64,000 nucleotides of DNA from Runella sp. MFBS21 (GTDB lineage: Bacteria; Bacteroidota; Bacteroidia; Cytophagales; Spirosomataceae): contig NZ_JARNTW010000005.1 in assembly GCF_029433105.1 (NCBI RefSeq), forward strand, positions 1 to 64,000. Direction: 5' to 3'. Below the pieces are notes generated by a model. It did not search any database. It worked only from the letters and a program-made list of their open reading frames with translations, and had not been told where the DNA came from. Below, in pieces: positions 32,444 to 41,526 of the stretch; positions within the stretch are counted from its first letter, which is position 1; the number at the start of each line of letters is the position of its first letter. The translations under genes and the position numbers were made by a program.

Positions 32444-32722
32444 TTAATTTTCTTCAGATAGCCTTCCTACGGCGCAGCTTACATACGATTTGGCTTGGGT
32501 CAACAAGCTATTTTCACTACCTACTTCGGGATAGCCCATGTGAGTCAATTCCTTGACGAAAACCTGACGCTTGAGGCTACCTGTATGGTCGATTGTAACG
32601 CGTGACTCGTCTTTGTTGATGTTGATAGAAAGCACCCCTGTAAGGCCCAAAAGACGTTGTTTGATGCTATTCATACATCCTCCACATTTGATATTTTCTA
32701 CTAAAATAGTTTCTGTTTTCAT
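32444..32722 (-). CDS. Heavy-metal-associated (HMA) domain protein
   Basis: 92 aa. An HMA ferredoxin-like fold with the metal-binding motif CGGC (residues about 13-16, VENIKCGGCMNSIKQRLLGL) and the usual GVLSININKDESRVTI strand. The C-terminal extension contains another cysteine (YVSCAVGRL). HMA proteins chaperone copper or other soft metals; CGGC rather than CxxC with variable residues is common in Bacteroidota. Placed 72 bp after the MBL-rhodanese gene, same strand. Could also protect or deliver thiol-reactive metals. Confidence 0.88.
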   Translation of the reverse strand: MKTETILVENIKCGGCMNSIKQRLLGLTGVLSININKDESRVTIDHTGSLKRQVFVKELTHMGYPEVGSENSLLTQAKSYVSCAVGRLSEEN

Positions 32723-32794
32723 AATCGTCCAGAAAGGGGTTGTTTAGTTTTTCTCAAATGTGTTTCTAAAAAAGGATAATTACCCTGACAAAAG

Positions 32795-34219
32795 TCATTT
32801 TTGGTTTTTAAGCGTACTTGGACATACATAATCGGTGGTTTTGAAACGCCCCGATTTTTGAATAGCCCCAAAACCCCCATCAATATCTACCAGATTGTCA
32901 TAGCCACGTGATTTCAAAATAGAGGCCGCCATCATAGACCGGTATCCACCAGCGCAATGAATATACATCGTTTGGTCTTTAGGAAACTCGGCCATTAATT
33001 CGCTGATATAATCTAAAGGCAGATTTTTGGCACCGTCCACATGTTCCGCTGCGAATTCGCTTGGTTTGCGAACGTCAATAATGAGAGCGTCGGGTTGATT
33101 GTCGAGTACATCCGCTAGTTCGTTGGCAGGAATAGACGTGATACTATCTATTTCGTTGTTGGCATTGACCCACGTATTAAATCCTCCTTCCAAATACCCA
33201 ATGACGTTGTCATACCCTACGCGTGCGAGTCGGAGAATCGTCTCTTGTTCTTGGCCTGTTTCGGTGACCAACAATAATTCTTGTTTTACATCCGGAATCA
33301 AGGCACCTACCCAAGGGGCAAACTGCCCACCCAAACCAATATTGATAGAATTGGGAATGAAGCCTTTATTGAAAACTTGGGCAGGGCGTGTATCCAATAC
33401 CACTGCGCCTGTTTCGTTGGCTGCTGCTTCAAACGCCGCAGGGCTTAGAGCCTGAGCCGCTCTTTTCATGACCACGTCTATACTTTCATAGCCTTCTTTG
33501 TTCATCATTACATTTTGAGGAAAGTACTGAGGCGGCTTGGCGAGGCCGTCGGTTACTTCTTTGATAAACTCCTCCTTGCTCATGTTGGCACGAAGTGCGT
33601 AGTTAAATTTCTTTTGATTGCCGAGGGTATCGGTGGTTTCTTTGCTCATGTTTTTACCGCAGGCCGAACCCGCTCCGTGAGCAGGATAAACAATCACCTC
33701 GTCGGGCAATGTCATGATTTTCTCGCGCAGTGAATCATACAAGTACCCTGCCAAGTCATCGACGGTTAAGTCAGACTTTTGGGCCAAATCGGGCCGACCT
33801 ACATCTCCAATAAAAAGCGTGTCTCCACTAAAAAGCGCCTTTTCTTTACCCTGTTTGTCGAGGAGTAAATAGCAGGTCGATTCCATGGTATGTCCAGGTG
33901 TATGCAATACTTTTATAGTGAGATTTCCTATTTTAAAAAGCTCCCCATCAGTAGCAATATGCGCTTCAAAGCCGGTTTGGGCATTGGGACCATAGACAAT
34001 AGGTGCTCCTGTTTTTTGGGACAAATCCAAATGGCCAGACACAAAATCGGCATGGAAGTGCGTCTCAAAAACATATTTGATTTTAGCCCCATTTTTATTG
34101 GCTTTTTCGATATAAGGACTTACTTCTCTAAGGGGGTCGATGACCGCCGCTTCGCCTTCACTTTCAATATAATAGGCACCTTGGGCGAGGCAACCCGTGT
34201 AAATTTGTTCGATTTTCAT
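32795..34219 (-). CDS. MBL-fold hydrolase with two rhodanese domains (persulfide dioxygenase-like)
   Basis: 474 aa. The metallo-beta-lactamase domain at 1-240 contains THFHADFVSGH (H54, H56, D58), GHTMEST (around H110) and GDTLFIGDVGRPDL, which is the ETHE1/CstB-type iron persulfide dioxygenase pattern. The first rhodanese domain (about 262-352) lacks the catalytic cysteine (LLVTETGQEQE in its place). The second (about 362-465) has Cys422 in YIHCAGGYRS. The likely reaction is oxidation of glutathione or low-molecular-weight persulfide to sulfite, with sulfur transfer. A Crp/Fnr-type site is 61 bp upstream. Close to CstB-like multi-domain enzymes; no CstA/CstR. Confidence 0.9.
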   Translation of the reverse strand: MKIEQIYTGCLAQGAYYIESEGEAAVIDPLREVSPYIEKANKNGAKIKYVFETHFHADFVSGHLDLSQKTGAPIVYGPNAQTGFEAHIATDGELFKIGNLTIKVLHTPGHTMESTCYLLLDKQGKEKALFSGDTLFIGDVGRPDLAQKSDLTVDDLAGYLYDSLREKIMTLPDEVIVYPAHGAGSACGKNMSKETTDTLGNQKKFNYALRANMSKEEFIKEVTDGLAKPPQYFPQNVMMNKEGYESIDVVMKRAAQALSPAAFEAAANETGAVVLDTRPAQVFNKGFIPNSINIGLGGQFAPWVGALIPDVKQELLLVTETGQEQETILRLARVGYDNVIGYLEGGFNTWVNANNEIDSITSIPANELADVLDNQPDALIIDVRKPSEFAAEHVDGAKNLPLDYISELMAEFPKDQTMYIHCAGGYRSMMAASILKSRGYDNLVDIDGGFGAIQKSGRFKTTDYVCPSTLKNQK

Positions 34220-34279
34220 GTTTGCAGAGAAAATGAGTGTTTGTCAATACAAATGACGGTTTTTTTGAAAAGTCTGAAA

Positions 34280-34293
34280 GTGATATTTGTCAC
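34280..34293 (-). promoter_or_regulatory. Crp/Fnr-type site upstream of the MBL-rhodanese gene
   Basis: GTGATATTTGTCAC, a symmetric TGA-N6-TCA site. It is 61 bp before the MBL-rhodanese ATG, with a TCATTTG -7-like box about 27 bp downstream. The best match to symmetry of the four sites. Confidence 0.7.
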
Positions 34294-34408
34294 GTTCGGC
34301 AAAAAACAAAAAGACTCTTTGATAAAAAGGCAAGCGAAGAAAAGAAAGTTCCGATTTTGACGGAAAGGTATTCGAAGTAAATCCCCATGAATGAGGCTAA
34401 AGAAAATG

Positions 34409-34429
34409 AGAGCTGCCATAAGCAGCTCT
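34409..34429 (-). terminator. Hairpin downstream of the RND transporter
   Basis: AGAGCTGC / GCAGCTCT, an 8-bp stem with loop CATAA, then a T-rich tract on the minus strand (CATTTTCTTT). About 50 bp after the RND stop codon. Confidence 0.6.
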
Positions 34430-34479
34430 TATTTTTCTGATTGAAATAAATTTTACTAAAAATGGGTGAATATATAATA

Positions 34480-37400
34480 TCAGGCTACGTCAGCTAGTTC
34501 CATTTTTTTTGGCTTTTTGCCTTTACCACTAAATCTATCTTTGAGGCGGTCTACGATAAGATAAGTAGCAGGTACCACAAACAAAGTAAGTACCAATGAA
34601 CTCGTCAAACCTCCAATGATGACCCATGCCATACCATTTTTGGTTTCGGCACTGGCACCACTAGCCAATGCAATCGGTAGCATCCCAAACACCATGGCAA
34701 GGGTAGTCATGAGGATAGGGCGCATCCGCTCTTTTCCAGCTTCAATAAGGGCATGAATCACGTCGTGTCCTTGTTCTTTGAGGTGATTGGTAAAGTCAAC
34801 AATCAAAATCGCGTTTTTGGCAACCAAACCAAGGAGCATAATCATCCCTACAATCGAAAAAACAGTCAGGCTTTCCATGGTAAGTGCCAAGGCAAGCAAA
34901 GCGCCAATCAACGCTACCGGAATCGAAAACAAAACGACAAACGGGTAAATAACGCTCTCGTAAAGCGCCACCATTACGAAATAAACCAACAAAATCGCAA
35001 TTCCTAAGGCCAATCCCAAACTTCCGAAAGCGTCAGATTGCTGTTGCATTTGGCCGAGATATTGGACCGAGACTCCCTCTGGAAGTTTTACATCAGCCAT
35101 TTTTTTCTGAATATCAGCACCTACTGTACCTACGGGTCTCCCCACGACTTGGGCGTTGACGGTGATAGAAGACAGACGGTCGATACGTTCGAGTACGCTC
35201 TCCCCAATTTGCTCTTGTACCTTGGCAAATTGCGATAGCTCAAACGATTTGCCTTGATTGTTCACAAACAATAAGTGACTCACATCTTGCAGACTACTGC
35301 GGTCAAATTGGTCGAGACTAATCAAAATGTCATACTCGTTACCATTTTGTTTGAATTTAGAGCGGTCGTTGCCACGGAAGGAGTTTTGTAAAGCCATTCC
35401 GACATCAGAGGCACTAATGCCCAATTGCGCCATTTTCTCACGGTCAAGCTGAACCGTAATCTCAGGTTTGGGGTCTTTGACCGAATATTTTACATCTTGA
35501 GTACCCGCTACCGATTGTACTACTTGGAGTACCTGAGCGGCTGATTTGCGGATGGTTTCTAGACTTGTCCCTTTGACTGCAATCTGTATAGGTGCTTGGG
35601 CACTTCCGACTATACTAGCCGGACTGACTGTCACTTTCACGCCTGGAATCTGACTTACTTCTTTCTTGAAGATTTGGCCAAAATCATCAGTAGAGGTTGT
35701 TCTTAGTTTTTTGTCAATAAGCTTGATATTGATATCGGCGACGTTGCTATTTGAGGATGTTGCCAAGCCACTACTTGTATAACCTACATTGGTAAAAACA
35801 TTAGTTACCTCAGGGTGTTTCAGGATGATTTGCTCGGCTTGTTGGGCTATCGTATTGGTTTGATAAATAGAAGCCGTAGGTGCTAGTTCGAGCTGAATGC
35901 TCATTTCGCTAAGGTCGCTTTTGGGCATAAAGGCTGCGCCGATAAATCCTGCCGGCACTAGCGCAACAGAACCAATAAATAGTGCCAAAACACCTAAATA
36001 CATCCAACGTTTGTGACCCAGTACCCATGTCAGATATTGGCTATAGACGGCGATGACACGATCGAGGAATCGCTCAAATCCGAGGTTGAGCTTGCCCCAT
36101 AAAGTGTTGGATGAGAGAGTTTCTAGTTTTCCAAAACGTGATATTAGCAGTGGCGTAAGGGTAAATGAAACCACCAAACTCATCATGGTAGAAAATACTA
36201 CAACCAGCGAGAACTCCCTGAGAATGTTCCCGATAAGTCCGCCCGTCATAGCCAACGGAACAAATACTACGATATCGACTAGGGTGATTGCTAAGGCGGT
36301 AAAACCGATTTCGTTTCGACCGTCGAGGGCGGCAGTTCGTTTATCTTTGCCCATTTCGAGGTGGCGGTTGATGTTTTCCAAAACTACAATCGAGTCATCG
36401 ACCAAAATCCCTACAACCAGCGAAAGTGCCATTAAGGTCATGAGATTAAGCGAAAAACCCGCCAAATACATCAGTAAAAATGTGGGTAAAATAGAAGAAG
36501 GCAATGCCACCAACACAAACAACGACGAACGGAAACTATGTAAAAACATTAGCATTACGACCGATACGATGAGAATTGCCAAAAACAAATCATCTACTAC
36601 CGCGTGTGCCGATGCCAAGGTATAGACCGATTGGTCGGAAGCAATGGTGAATTTGAGATGTTTGTTGCCATGTTGTGTTTCAAGAGTGGTAATTTTTTTC
36701 TGTACCAACTCACTCACCGACACGGCATTGGCGTCAGATTGCTTGAGAATTTGAATCCCAATCGAAGGCTTGGCATTGATGTGGTTGATAGCCGTAGGTT
36801 TGGCAGTAGCATCTACTACTTCGGCTACGTTTTTGAGCAAGACCTCACTGCCATCGGCGCGGCGAGCCACCACCAAGTTGCGCATCCGATTAGTGGTTTC
36901 GAGGGTTGCATCAAATCGGATAGAATATTGTGAATTGCGGGTTTCGAGCTGACCCGCAGGATAACTCGTATTGGCGTTGTTGATGGCTTGTGATACCTGC
37001 ACAATCGACACCCCGTACGCCCGTAGCTTTTCGCTGCTGACATTGACTTGGATTTGGCGCTCGTTGCCCCCGATCACATTGACTTGACCTACGCCAGGCA
37101 CATTCGACAGCTGGGGTTTGAGTTCATCGTCGATGAGGTCATATAGTTCGGTAGGAGACAAATCGGCGGTAACGCCCATCCGTAATACAGGTAGTTCGTC
37201 TGTCGAAAACTTATTGATAATGGGGCGGTCGGCTTCGTCGGGAAGAGAGTTGATGATTTGCTCTACTTTACGTTGGGCATCTTGCTGTGCTAAAGTGGTA
37301 TTGATACCATTTTTCAACTGAATGGTTACGATAGATACACCTTGTTGTGAAATGGAGGTCATGCGGTCGAGACCTTCGAGCGATGAAAGTGCGTCTTCGA

Positions 37401-37599
37401 TGCGTTTGGTGACATTGGTTTCTACTTCATCTGCTGAGGCTCCGATGTAGGTAGTGGCTACACTGATGACGTTGGCTTCAAACTTGGGTAGTAAGTTATA
37501 CGATAGTTGTTGATAACCCAATATTCCAAACAAAGCCAAGACAATAAACACCGTTGTGACGAGCAGTGGCCGTTTGATTGCTATTTCGGTAATTGACAT
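34480..37599 (-). CDS. RND-family efflux transporter, inner-membrane subunit (HAE1 type)
   Basis: 1,039 aa with 12 membrane helices and two large periplasmic loops, typical of HAE1/AcrB-like pumps. It starts MSITEIAIKRPLLVTTVFIVLA. Helix 4 has GILVDDSIVVLENINRHLEMGK, giving the proton-relay aspartates, and helix 10 has GLVAKNAILIVDF with its lysine. SVVMLMFLHSFRSSLFVLVALP and a C-terminal LSLV-type helix are present. Exports hydrophobic drugs or lipids by the proton motive force through TolC. Last gene of marR-tolC-MFP-RND, 27 bp after the MFP gene. Confidence 0.96.
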   Translation of the reverse strand: MSITEIAIKRPLLVTTVFIVLALFGILGYQQLSYNLLPKFEANVISVATTYIGASADEVETNVTKRIEDALSSLEGLDRMTSISQQGVSIVTIQLKNGINTTLAQQDAQRKVEQIINSLPDEADRPIINKFSTDELPVLRMGVTADLSPTELYDLIDDELKPQLSNVPGVGQVNVIGGNERQIQVNVSSEKLRAYGVSIVQVSQAINNANTSYPAGQLETRNSQYSIRFDATLETTNRMRNLVVARRADGSEVLLKNVAEVVDATAKPTAINHINAKPSIGIQILKQSDANAVSVSELVQKKITTLETQHGNKHLKFTIASDQSVYTLASAHAVVDDLFLAILIVSVVMLMFLHSFRSSLFVLVALPSSILPTFLLMYLAGFSLNLMTLMALSLVVGILVDDSIVVLENINRHLEMGKDKRTAALDGRNEIGFTALAITLVDIVVFVPLAMTGGLIGNILREFSLVVVFSTMMSLVVSFTLTPLLISRFGKLETLSSNTLWGKLNLGFERFLDRVIAVYSQYLTWVLGHKRWMYLGVLALFIGSVALVPAGFIGAAFMPKSDLSEMSIQLELAPTASIYQTNTIAQQAEQIILKHPEVTNVFTNVGYTSSGLATSSNSNVADINIKLIDKKLRTTSTDDFGQIFKKEVSQIPGVKVTVSPASIVGSAQAPIQIAVKGTSLETIRKSAAQVLQVVQSVAGTQDVKYSVKDPKPEITVQLDREKMAQLGISASDVGMALQNSFRGNDRSKFKQNGNEYDILISLDQFDRSSLQDVSHLLFVNNQGKSFELSQFAKVQEQIGESVLERIDRLSSITVNAQVVGRPVGTVGADIQKKMADVKLPEGVSVQYLGQMQQQSDAFGSLGLALGIAILLVYFVMVALYESVIYPFVVLFSIPVALIGALLALALTMESLTVFSIVGMIMLLGLVAKNAILIVDFTNHLKEQGHDVIHALIEAGKERMRPILMTTLAMVFGMLPIALASGASAETKNGMAWVIIGGLTSSLVLTLFVVPATYLIVDRLKDRFSGKGKKPKKMELADVA

Positions 37600-37626
37600 G
37601 GTTGTTAATATTTTGATGACTGTATT

Positions 37627-38685
37627 TTATTTCGTAATCTGTACGGGCTTGCCTTCGCTGAGGTTGAGCTGACCAGTTACTACTACTACATCGCCGGCAG
37701 CTAGGCCGCCAAGTACTTCTATTTTATCACCTAGTTCTCTGCCAATTTTAATGACGCGTTGTTTGGCTATATTGTTGTCAATCACATATACATAGGGGTT
37801 TTTGAGACTTTCGACCAATGCCAAACGTGGAATTTGCAGGGCTTTTTGATTTGATTTTTGAGAAAAATCTACGTTTACAAAAGTCCCTGCTTTGAGACCA
37901 CTAGGGTTGGCAACGGTGATTTCGACAGGATAGTTATGCTCGGTAGTTCCTTGGGGAGCGATGTAAGAAATCTTACCAGAGAGCGTTTTGCCGGGCATTA
38001 CATCGGTGGTGATATTGACCGACTGCCCCAAATGCAGTTGATACACATCGCTTTCATTGACCAATACTTGCACTTTGAGGCGAGCCACGTCTAGCACTGT
38101 ACCTAATACCGCACCTGCATTGATAAACTCTCCCGGTTCGATATCTTTCTTGACAATTTTGCCGCTAATCGGCGCTTTTACATTGGCGTCAAGGAGCTGC
38201 TTTTTGATTTGCTCTGCTTGATTGAGGGCATTTTCGTAGTTGTATTTTACTTCGTTGACCTGAAGTTCGGTGGTAGCGTTACCGGCCAATAGGTTGTTGT
38301 AGCGTTCTACATCCTTTTTCAATTTGTTGATGGTCAACTGAGTGGATTCGAGTGACAACTCTTTGAGTTTATTATCCAATTGAACCAAAACAGCGCCTTG
38401 GTTTACTTGCGACCCCAAATCAAAGTTGACATTGGTAACGCGCCCTGCGGTAGTAGCGGTGATACTTGCTTCTCTAAAAGGAATAAGATTGCCGGTTTTG
38501 ACAAGTTGCTGGGTTAGGGTTCCTTCTTCTACACGGCTGACTGTCACGGGAATGGGGGTATTGACATTGGTAGTAGGTAGTTGATTTTGAGCATCAATTT
38601 TTTGTTTGTTGCCCATCAATTTAAAGGCGATAAAAGTGACAATGGCTAATACTGACACTATCACAATAAGCGATGTCTTTTTCAT
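37627..38685 (-). CDS. RND periplasmic adaptor (membrane fusion protein)
   Basis: 352 aa. N-terminal membrane anchor (LIVIVSVLAIVTFIAFKL), a lipoyl/barrel-sandwich domain (RVTNVNFDLGSQVNQGAVLVQLD and NVKAPISGKIVKKDIEPGEFIN), an alpha hairpin (residues about 105-165), beta-barrel and membrane-proximal domains (AGTFVNVDF, VVVTGQLNLSEGKPVQI). It has an anchor helix rather than a lipobox. It bridges the RND pump and TolC. 18 bp after tolC, 27 bp before the pump. Confidence 0.95.
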   Translation of the reverse strand: MKKTSLIVIVSVLAIVTFIAFKLMGNKQKIDAQNQLPTTNVNTPIPVTVSRVEEGTLTQQLVKTGNLIPFREASITATTAGRVTNVNFDLGSQVNQGAVLVQLDNKLKELSLESTQLTINKLKKDVERYNNLLAGNATTELQVNEVKYNYENALNQAEQIKKQLLDANVKAPISGKIVKKDIEPGEFINAGAVLGTVLDVARLKVQVLVNESDVYQLHLGQSVNITTDVMPGKTLSGKISYIAPQGTTEHNYPVEITVANPSGLKAGTFVNVDFSQKSNQKALQIPRLALVESLKNPYVYVIDNNIAKQRVIKIGRELGDKIEVLGGLAAGDVVVVTGQLNLSEGKPVQITK

Positions 38686-38702
38686 TGCTTTGGCTGGATT
38701 GC

Positions 38703-40028
38703 TTAGAGTTGGTTATAAAATGTAAGTAAGGTGCCCTGTGATTGTTCTAAATCAAGACGGGCCTGATAAAAATTGATGAGAGAATTGATATAGTTTGACT
38801 GTGCCTGGCGATAGGAGTTGTCGGCGTTAATTAAATCTGTTAGCGACTTGGTGCCTTGTTTGTATTGTAGCGTGGTGATGTTATATACTTCTTGCGCTAG
38901 TTTTACATTACGGTCGTCGTTTTGGATGTTGGTTTGGGTTTTTTGCAGTTGGGTTTGGGCGTTGTTAAATTGCAAACCAAAGGAGGCCATATTGAGCTTC
39001 AATTGTTCTTCTTGGGTCATGATAGTGAGGCGTTGTTGTTGGACTTGGGCATCGCGCTGAAAACCATCAAAAATGGGGATATTGAGTCTTAATCCTACAC
39101 TTCCAAAGCCTGTAAAATTGCGAAAACCATCCGTAAACTGATTACCCAAAGCCAAAGTACCGTAGTTGGCGGTAAAGTTGAGGGTAGGTTGGTATCCTGC
39201 CTTAATGCGTTGTAATTGAAGCTTTTGAAGTTCCAAGTTTGTAACAGCTTTTTGGTAAGCTACCAAACTGTGTGTGTTAAATTGGGGTAACTCTACAGTG
39301 GGAATTTGGCGCGAAGTCACCGAATCGGCAATGCTGAGAGATTGTTCTTGCGGTAAGCCCATTTGGTATTTGAGACGATTGAGCGCAAAAGCAAGGTTGT
39401 TTTCGCTGACCGACAATTGAGACTGCGTATTGTTATAACTTACTTCAGTATTGCTATAGTCAATCGGCTGAATCACCCCATTGTCGCGTTGAAGTTTTAA
39501 GATATTCAAGACTTGCTGCGTACGTTGGAGGTTGTCTTTGAGCAAATCAATCTGCTGCTGTACAATCAAGACTTGATAGTAATTAGTAGCGATGTTGTAG
39601 ATGATTTCTTCGCGCGTTTGGCGTACTGTCAAGTCGGCCAATTTCTGATTCGGAACGTTGGCTTTCAGACCCAAAAGGGCAGATTTGTCATAAATCGTTT
39701 GAGTAAGTTGGGCTGAGACATTGGTTTGGTACTTAGATCCCAACGAAATACGAGTTGGCTCTGGCCCAGCAAACCCCGCTGGAAGCAAGGTAGTTTGGAG
39801 TTTGAGGTTGTCGGTAAAATTGCCCGTGGCTGATACCTGAGGGAGATAGGTTCCCAATGCTTGCCGAGCTTGTTGATTGGCAGTTTCGGTTTGGTACTGG
39901 GCTACGCGTACAGTTCCGAAATGTTGAAGCCCATAGTCGATACAGGCTTTGAGCGACCAATTTTGCTGTGCCATACTGGGCAAAGTCGGCGCTAATGAAA
40001 TCATTAAAAAGGCTGCTAATCGTTTCAT
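38703..40028 (-). CDS. TolC-family outer-membrane efflux protein
   Basis: 441 aa. Signal peptide 1-20 (FLMISLAPTLPSMAQ). Two outer-membrane efflux protein repeats of long helices and strands: NWSLKACIDYGLQHFGTVRVAQYQTE at the mature N-terminus, and QAQSNYINSLINFYQARLDLEQSQG near the end, which is the classic TolC second-repeat signature. No lipobox. Forms the trimeric exit duct. Second gene of the efflux operon, preceded by two MarR-type operator copies at 40061-40087. Confidence 0.95.
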   Translation of the reverse strand: MKRLAAFLMISLAPTLPSMAQQNWSLKACIDYGLQHFGTVRVAQYQTETANQQARQALGTYLPQVSATGNFTDNLKLQTTLLPAGFAGPEPTRISLGSKYQTNVSAQLTQTIYDKSALLGLKANVPNQKLADLTVRQTREEIIYNIATNYYQVLIVQQQIDLLKDNLQRTQQVLNILKLQRDNGVIQPIDYSNTEVSYNNTQSQLSVSENNLAFALNRLKYQMGLPQEQSLSIADSVTSRQIPTVELPQFNTHSLVAYQKAVTNLELQKLQLQRIKAGYQPTLNFTANYGTLALGNQFTDGFRNFTGFGSVGLRLNIPIFDGFQRDAQVQQQRLTIMTQEEQLKLNMASFGLQFNNAQTQLQKTQTNIQNDDRNVKLAQEVYNITTLQYKQGTKSLTDLINADNSYRQAQSNYINSLINFYQARLDLEQSQGTLLTFYNQL

Positions 40029-40060
40029 GATTTGTAAAAAATAAAGAAAAATTTGTAATG

Positions 40061-40087
40061 TTGATATGTCAATGGTAGATATGTCAA
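40061..40087 (-). promoter_or_regulatory. Two MarR-type operator copies upstream of tolC
   Basis: TTGATATGTCAA at 40061-40072 (TTGA-N4-TCAA) and TAGATATGTCAA at 40076-40087, 15 bp apart. They lie between the marR stop and the tolC start. The same 12-mer is upstream of marR at 40600-40611. Confidence 0.7.
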
Positions 40088-40103
40088 CTAATTGTTTAAA
40101 AAA

Positions 40104-40580
40104 TTAATTATCAATTCGTGCGGCTATTTTTTTCAAAGTGGCCAAAAGCATACTTGCTTCTTCGGGAGTGAGGTGCTCTACAATTTCATCGTTTAGTTTA
40201 GAGGCCATTTCTGAGATTTTGTCAATCGTCAATTTGCCGGCGGGGGTAAGTTGGATGATATTTTTGCGACGGTCTTGAGAGTCAGGAGTGATTCTGATGT
40301 AGCCATCACGCTCCAAAGTACGTAAAGAACGCTGAATTCCAGATTTATCTTTTTGTAAAAAATTGGCAATGTCTTGCTGCGACAAGGATTCTTCCGTAGA
40401 ATGACTCACTAAAAATAGAATAGGGAATTGCTCTATTTGCAACGACGAGCCTGACTTCGCTAGTTCTCGATTTACTTTCCTGACAAATAAATGAGAAACA
40501 TGATTGATGTTGAAAGTAAGAAACATGCCCAAGCGGTTCCAGATTTTTTCTTTGATTGATATGACTTCGTTGTTATCCAT
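40104..40580 (-). CDS. MarR-family repressor of the efflux operon
   Basis: 158 aa. Winged-helix MarR fold: HVSHLFVRKVNRELAKSGSSLQ dimer helix, EESLSQQDIANFLQKDKSGIQRSLRTLERDGYI recognition helix and the wing SQDRRKNIIQLTPAG with the usual D-R-R. Probably senses a phenolic or drug-like ligand. Its own promoter carries the 12-bp operator over the -33 region, and two more copies precede tolC, so it most likely represses itself and the pump genes. Confidence 0.93.
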   Translation of the reverse strand: MDNNEVISIKEKIWNRLGMFLTFNINHVSHLFVRKVNRELAKSGSSLQIEQFPILFLVSHSTEESLSQQDIANFLQKDKSGIQRSLRTLERDGYIRITPDSQDRRKNIIQLTPAGKLTIDKISEMASKLNDEIVEHLTPEEASMLLATLKKIAARIDN

Positions 40581-40584
40581 GGCA

Positions 40585-40611
40585 CAAAAGTAAATTAAGT
40601 TGATATGTCAA
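40585..40611 (-). promoter_or_regulatory. marR promoter: -7 box TACTTTTG with overlapping TTGATATGTCAA operator
   Basis: Minus-strand -7 box TACTTTTG at 40592..40585 (consensus TAnnTTTG). The 12-bp operator TTGACATATCAA lies at 40611..40600, and its first TTG could serve as the -33 element. The gene starts at 40580, so the mRNA leader would be very short. Confidence 0.7.
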
Positions 40612-40769
40612 CCAAATGTTTTTTGAAAAAGTTTATGAAAGGAAGAAAAAGCTTGGTGAGAGGTGAGGATTTAGAATGACCGTTTGATAAATTGTTAGGG
40701 AGGAGGATATCTCATTTTCTATTCAAATATGCTATATTTACTACCCATGAATCTTTACTCTACCGTACA

Positions 40770-41423
40770 ATGAGTCAGTTTATTAAAATAGTTCTTGTTG
40801 ATGATCATCAGATTATTATGGATGGTCTTAAGTATTTGTTTGAGTCGATTCCAAACGTAAAAGTAGTGGCGACTTTCACGGACAGTCGACGAGTTGTTCC
40901 TTTTCTTGAACTCCATCCAGAAGCTGATTTGATAGTGGCAGATTTGCATATGCCACACCTTACCGGAATAGACCTTACGCTGCAAATAAGACATCTTTAT
41001 CCCCAAGTAAAAGTGTTGCTACTGACGATGGCCGAAGACGCTACGCATATCAGAGAAGCCGTAAAAGTAGGGGTAAACGGCTATATCCTAAAAAAAACCA
41101 GCCGAGAGGAGTTGGAAAAAGCCTTGAAGTACCTCATGGCCGGCAAAAAATATTACAGCGAAGAAGTAATAGATGAACTTGCCTCATCACCTACCGACGA
41201 CCTCAACAATGCCCGCCCTGATACGATTCAGCGCCTCACCTCACGCGAAGTAGAAGTACTCAAACTCATTTCGGAAGAAAAATCAACCGCCGAAATTGCC
41301 GACTCTTTATTCATTAGTGTTCCTACCGTTGAGACACATCGCCGTAGTTTGATGATGAAGCTCAATGCCAAAAACGTGGTGGGGCTTGTCAAATACGCGA
41401 TTCGGCATGGATTAAGCCTCTAA
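40770..41423 (+). CDS. NarL-family response regulator 1
   Basis: 217 aa from ATG 40770; an in-frame TTG/ATG upstream would add 26 residues unlike the family. Receiver with acidic VDDHQ, Asp58 in LIVADLHMPHLTG and Lys in YILKKTSREEL. LuxR-type HTH (about 150-212) with LTSREVEVLKLISEEKSTAEIADSLFIS and VETHRRSLMMKLNAKNVVGLVKYA. Very similar to regulator 2 at 45859, so both probably read related operators. The operator doublet at 41426-41463 starts 3 bp after its stop and serves the next gene. The likely partner is the kinase at 41797-43632. Confidence 0.95.
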   Translation: MSQFIKIVLVDDHQIIMDGLKYLFESIPNVKVVATFTDSRRVVPFLELHPEADLIVADLHMPHLTGIDLTLQIRHLYPQVKVLLLTMAEDATHIREAVKVGVNGYILKKTSREELEKALKYLMAGKKYYSEEVIDELASSPTDDLNNARPDTIQRLTSREVEVLKLISEEKSTAEIADSLFISVPTVETHRRSLMMKLNAKNVVGLVKYAIRHGLSL

Positions 41424-41425
41424 AA

Positions 41426-41494
41426 TCATGATTTTTAAGTGAAAATATCATGGAAAACCATGAGAGGGAAGATGAATTAGATAAAATACTTTTG
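41426..41494 (+). promoter_or_regulatory. Operator doublet and -7 box before the 109-aa gene
   Basis: First site TCATGATTTTTAAGTGA (41426-41442), second site TCATGGAAAACCATGA (41448-41463, perfect inverted repeat with 4-nt spacer), starts 22 bp apart. A TACTTTTG -7 box (TAnnTTTG) is at 41487-41494, beginning 24 bp after the second site. It leads to the ATG at 41527. Confidence 0.75.
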
Positions 41495-41526
41495 TGTAAG
41501 TTTCAAACTTTCAAATATCATATACA

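Noticed and set aside
41448-41463. The operator as a transcription terminator after regulator 1
   Set aside because: The inverted repeat recurs in the same doublet and -7 spacing before three other genes, has a 6-bp stem and no T run, so it is better explained as a binding site.
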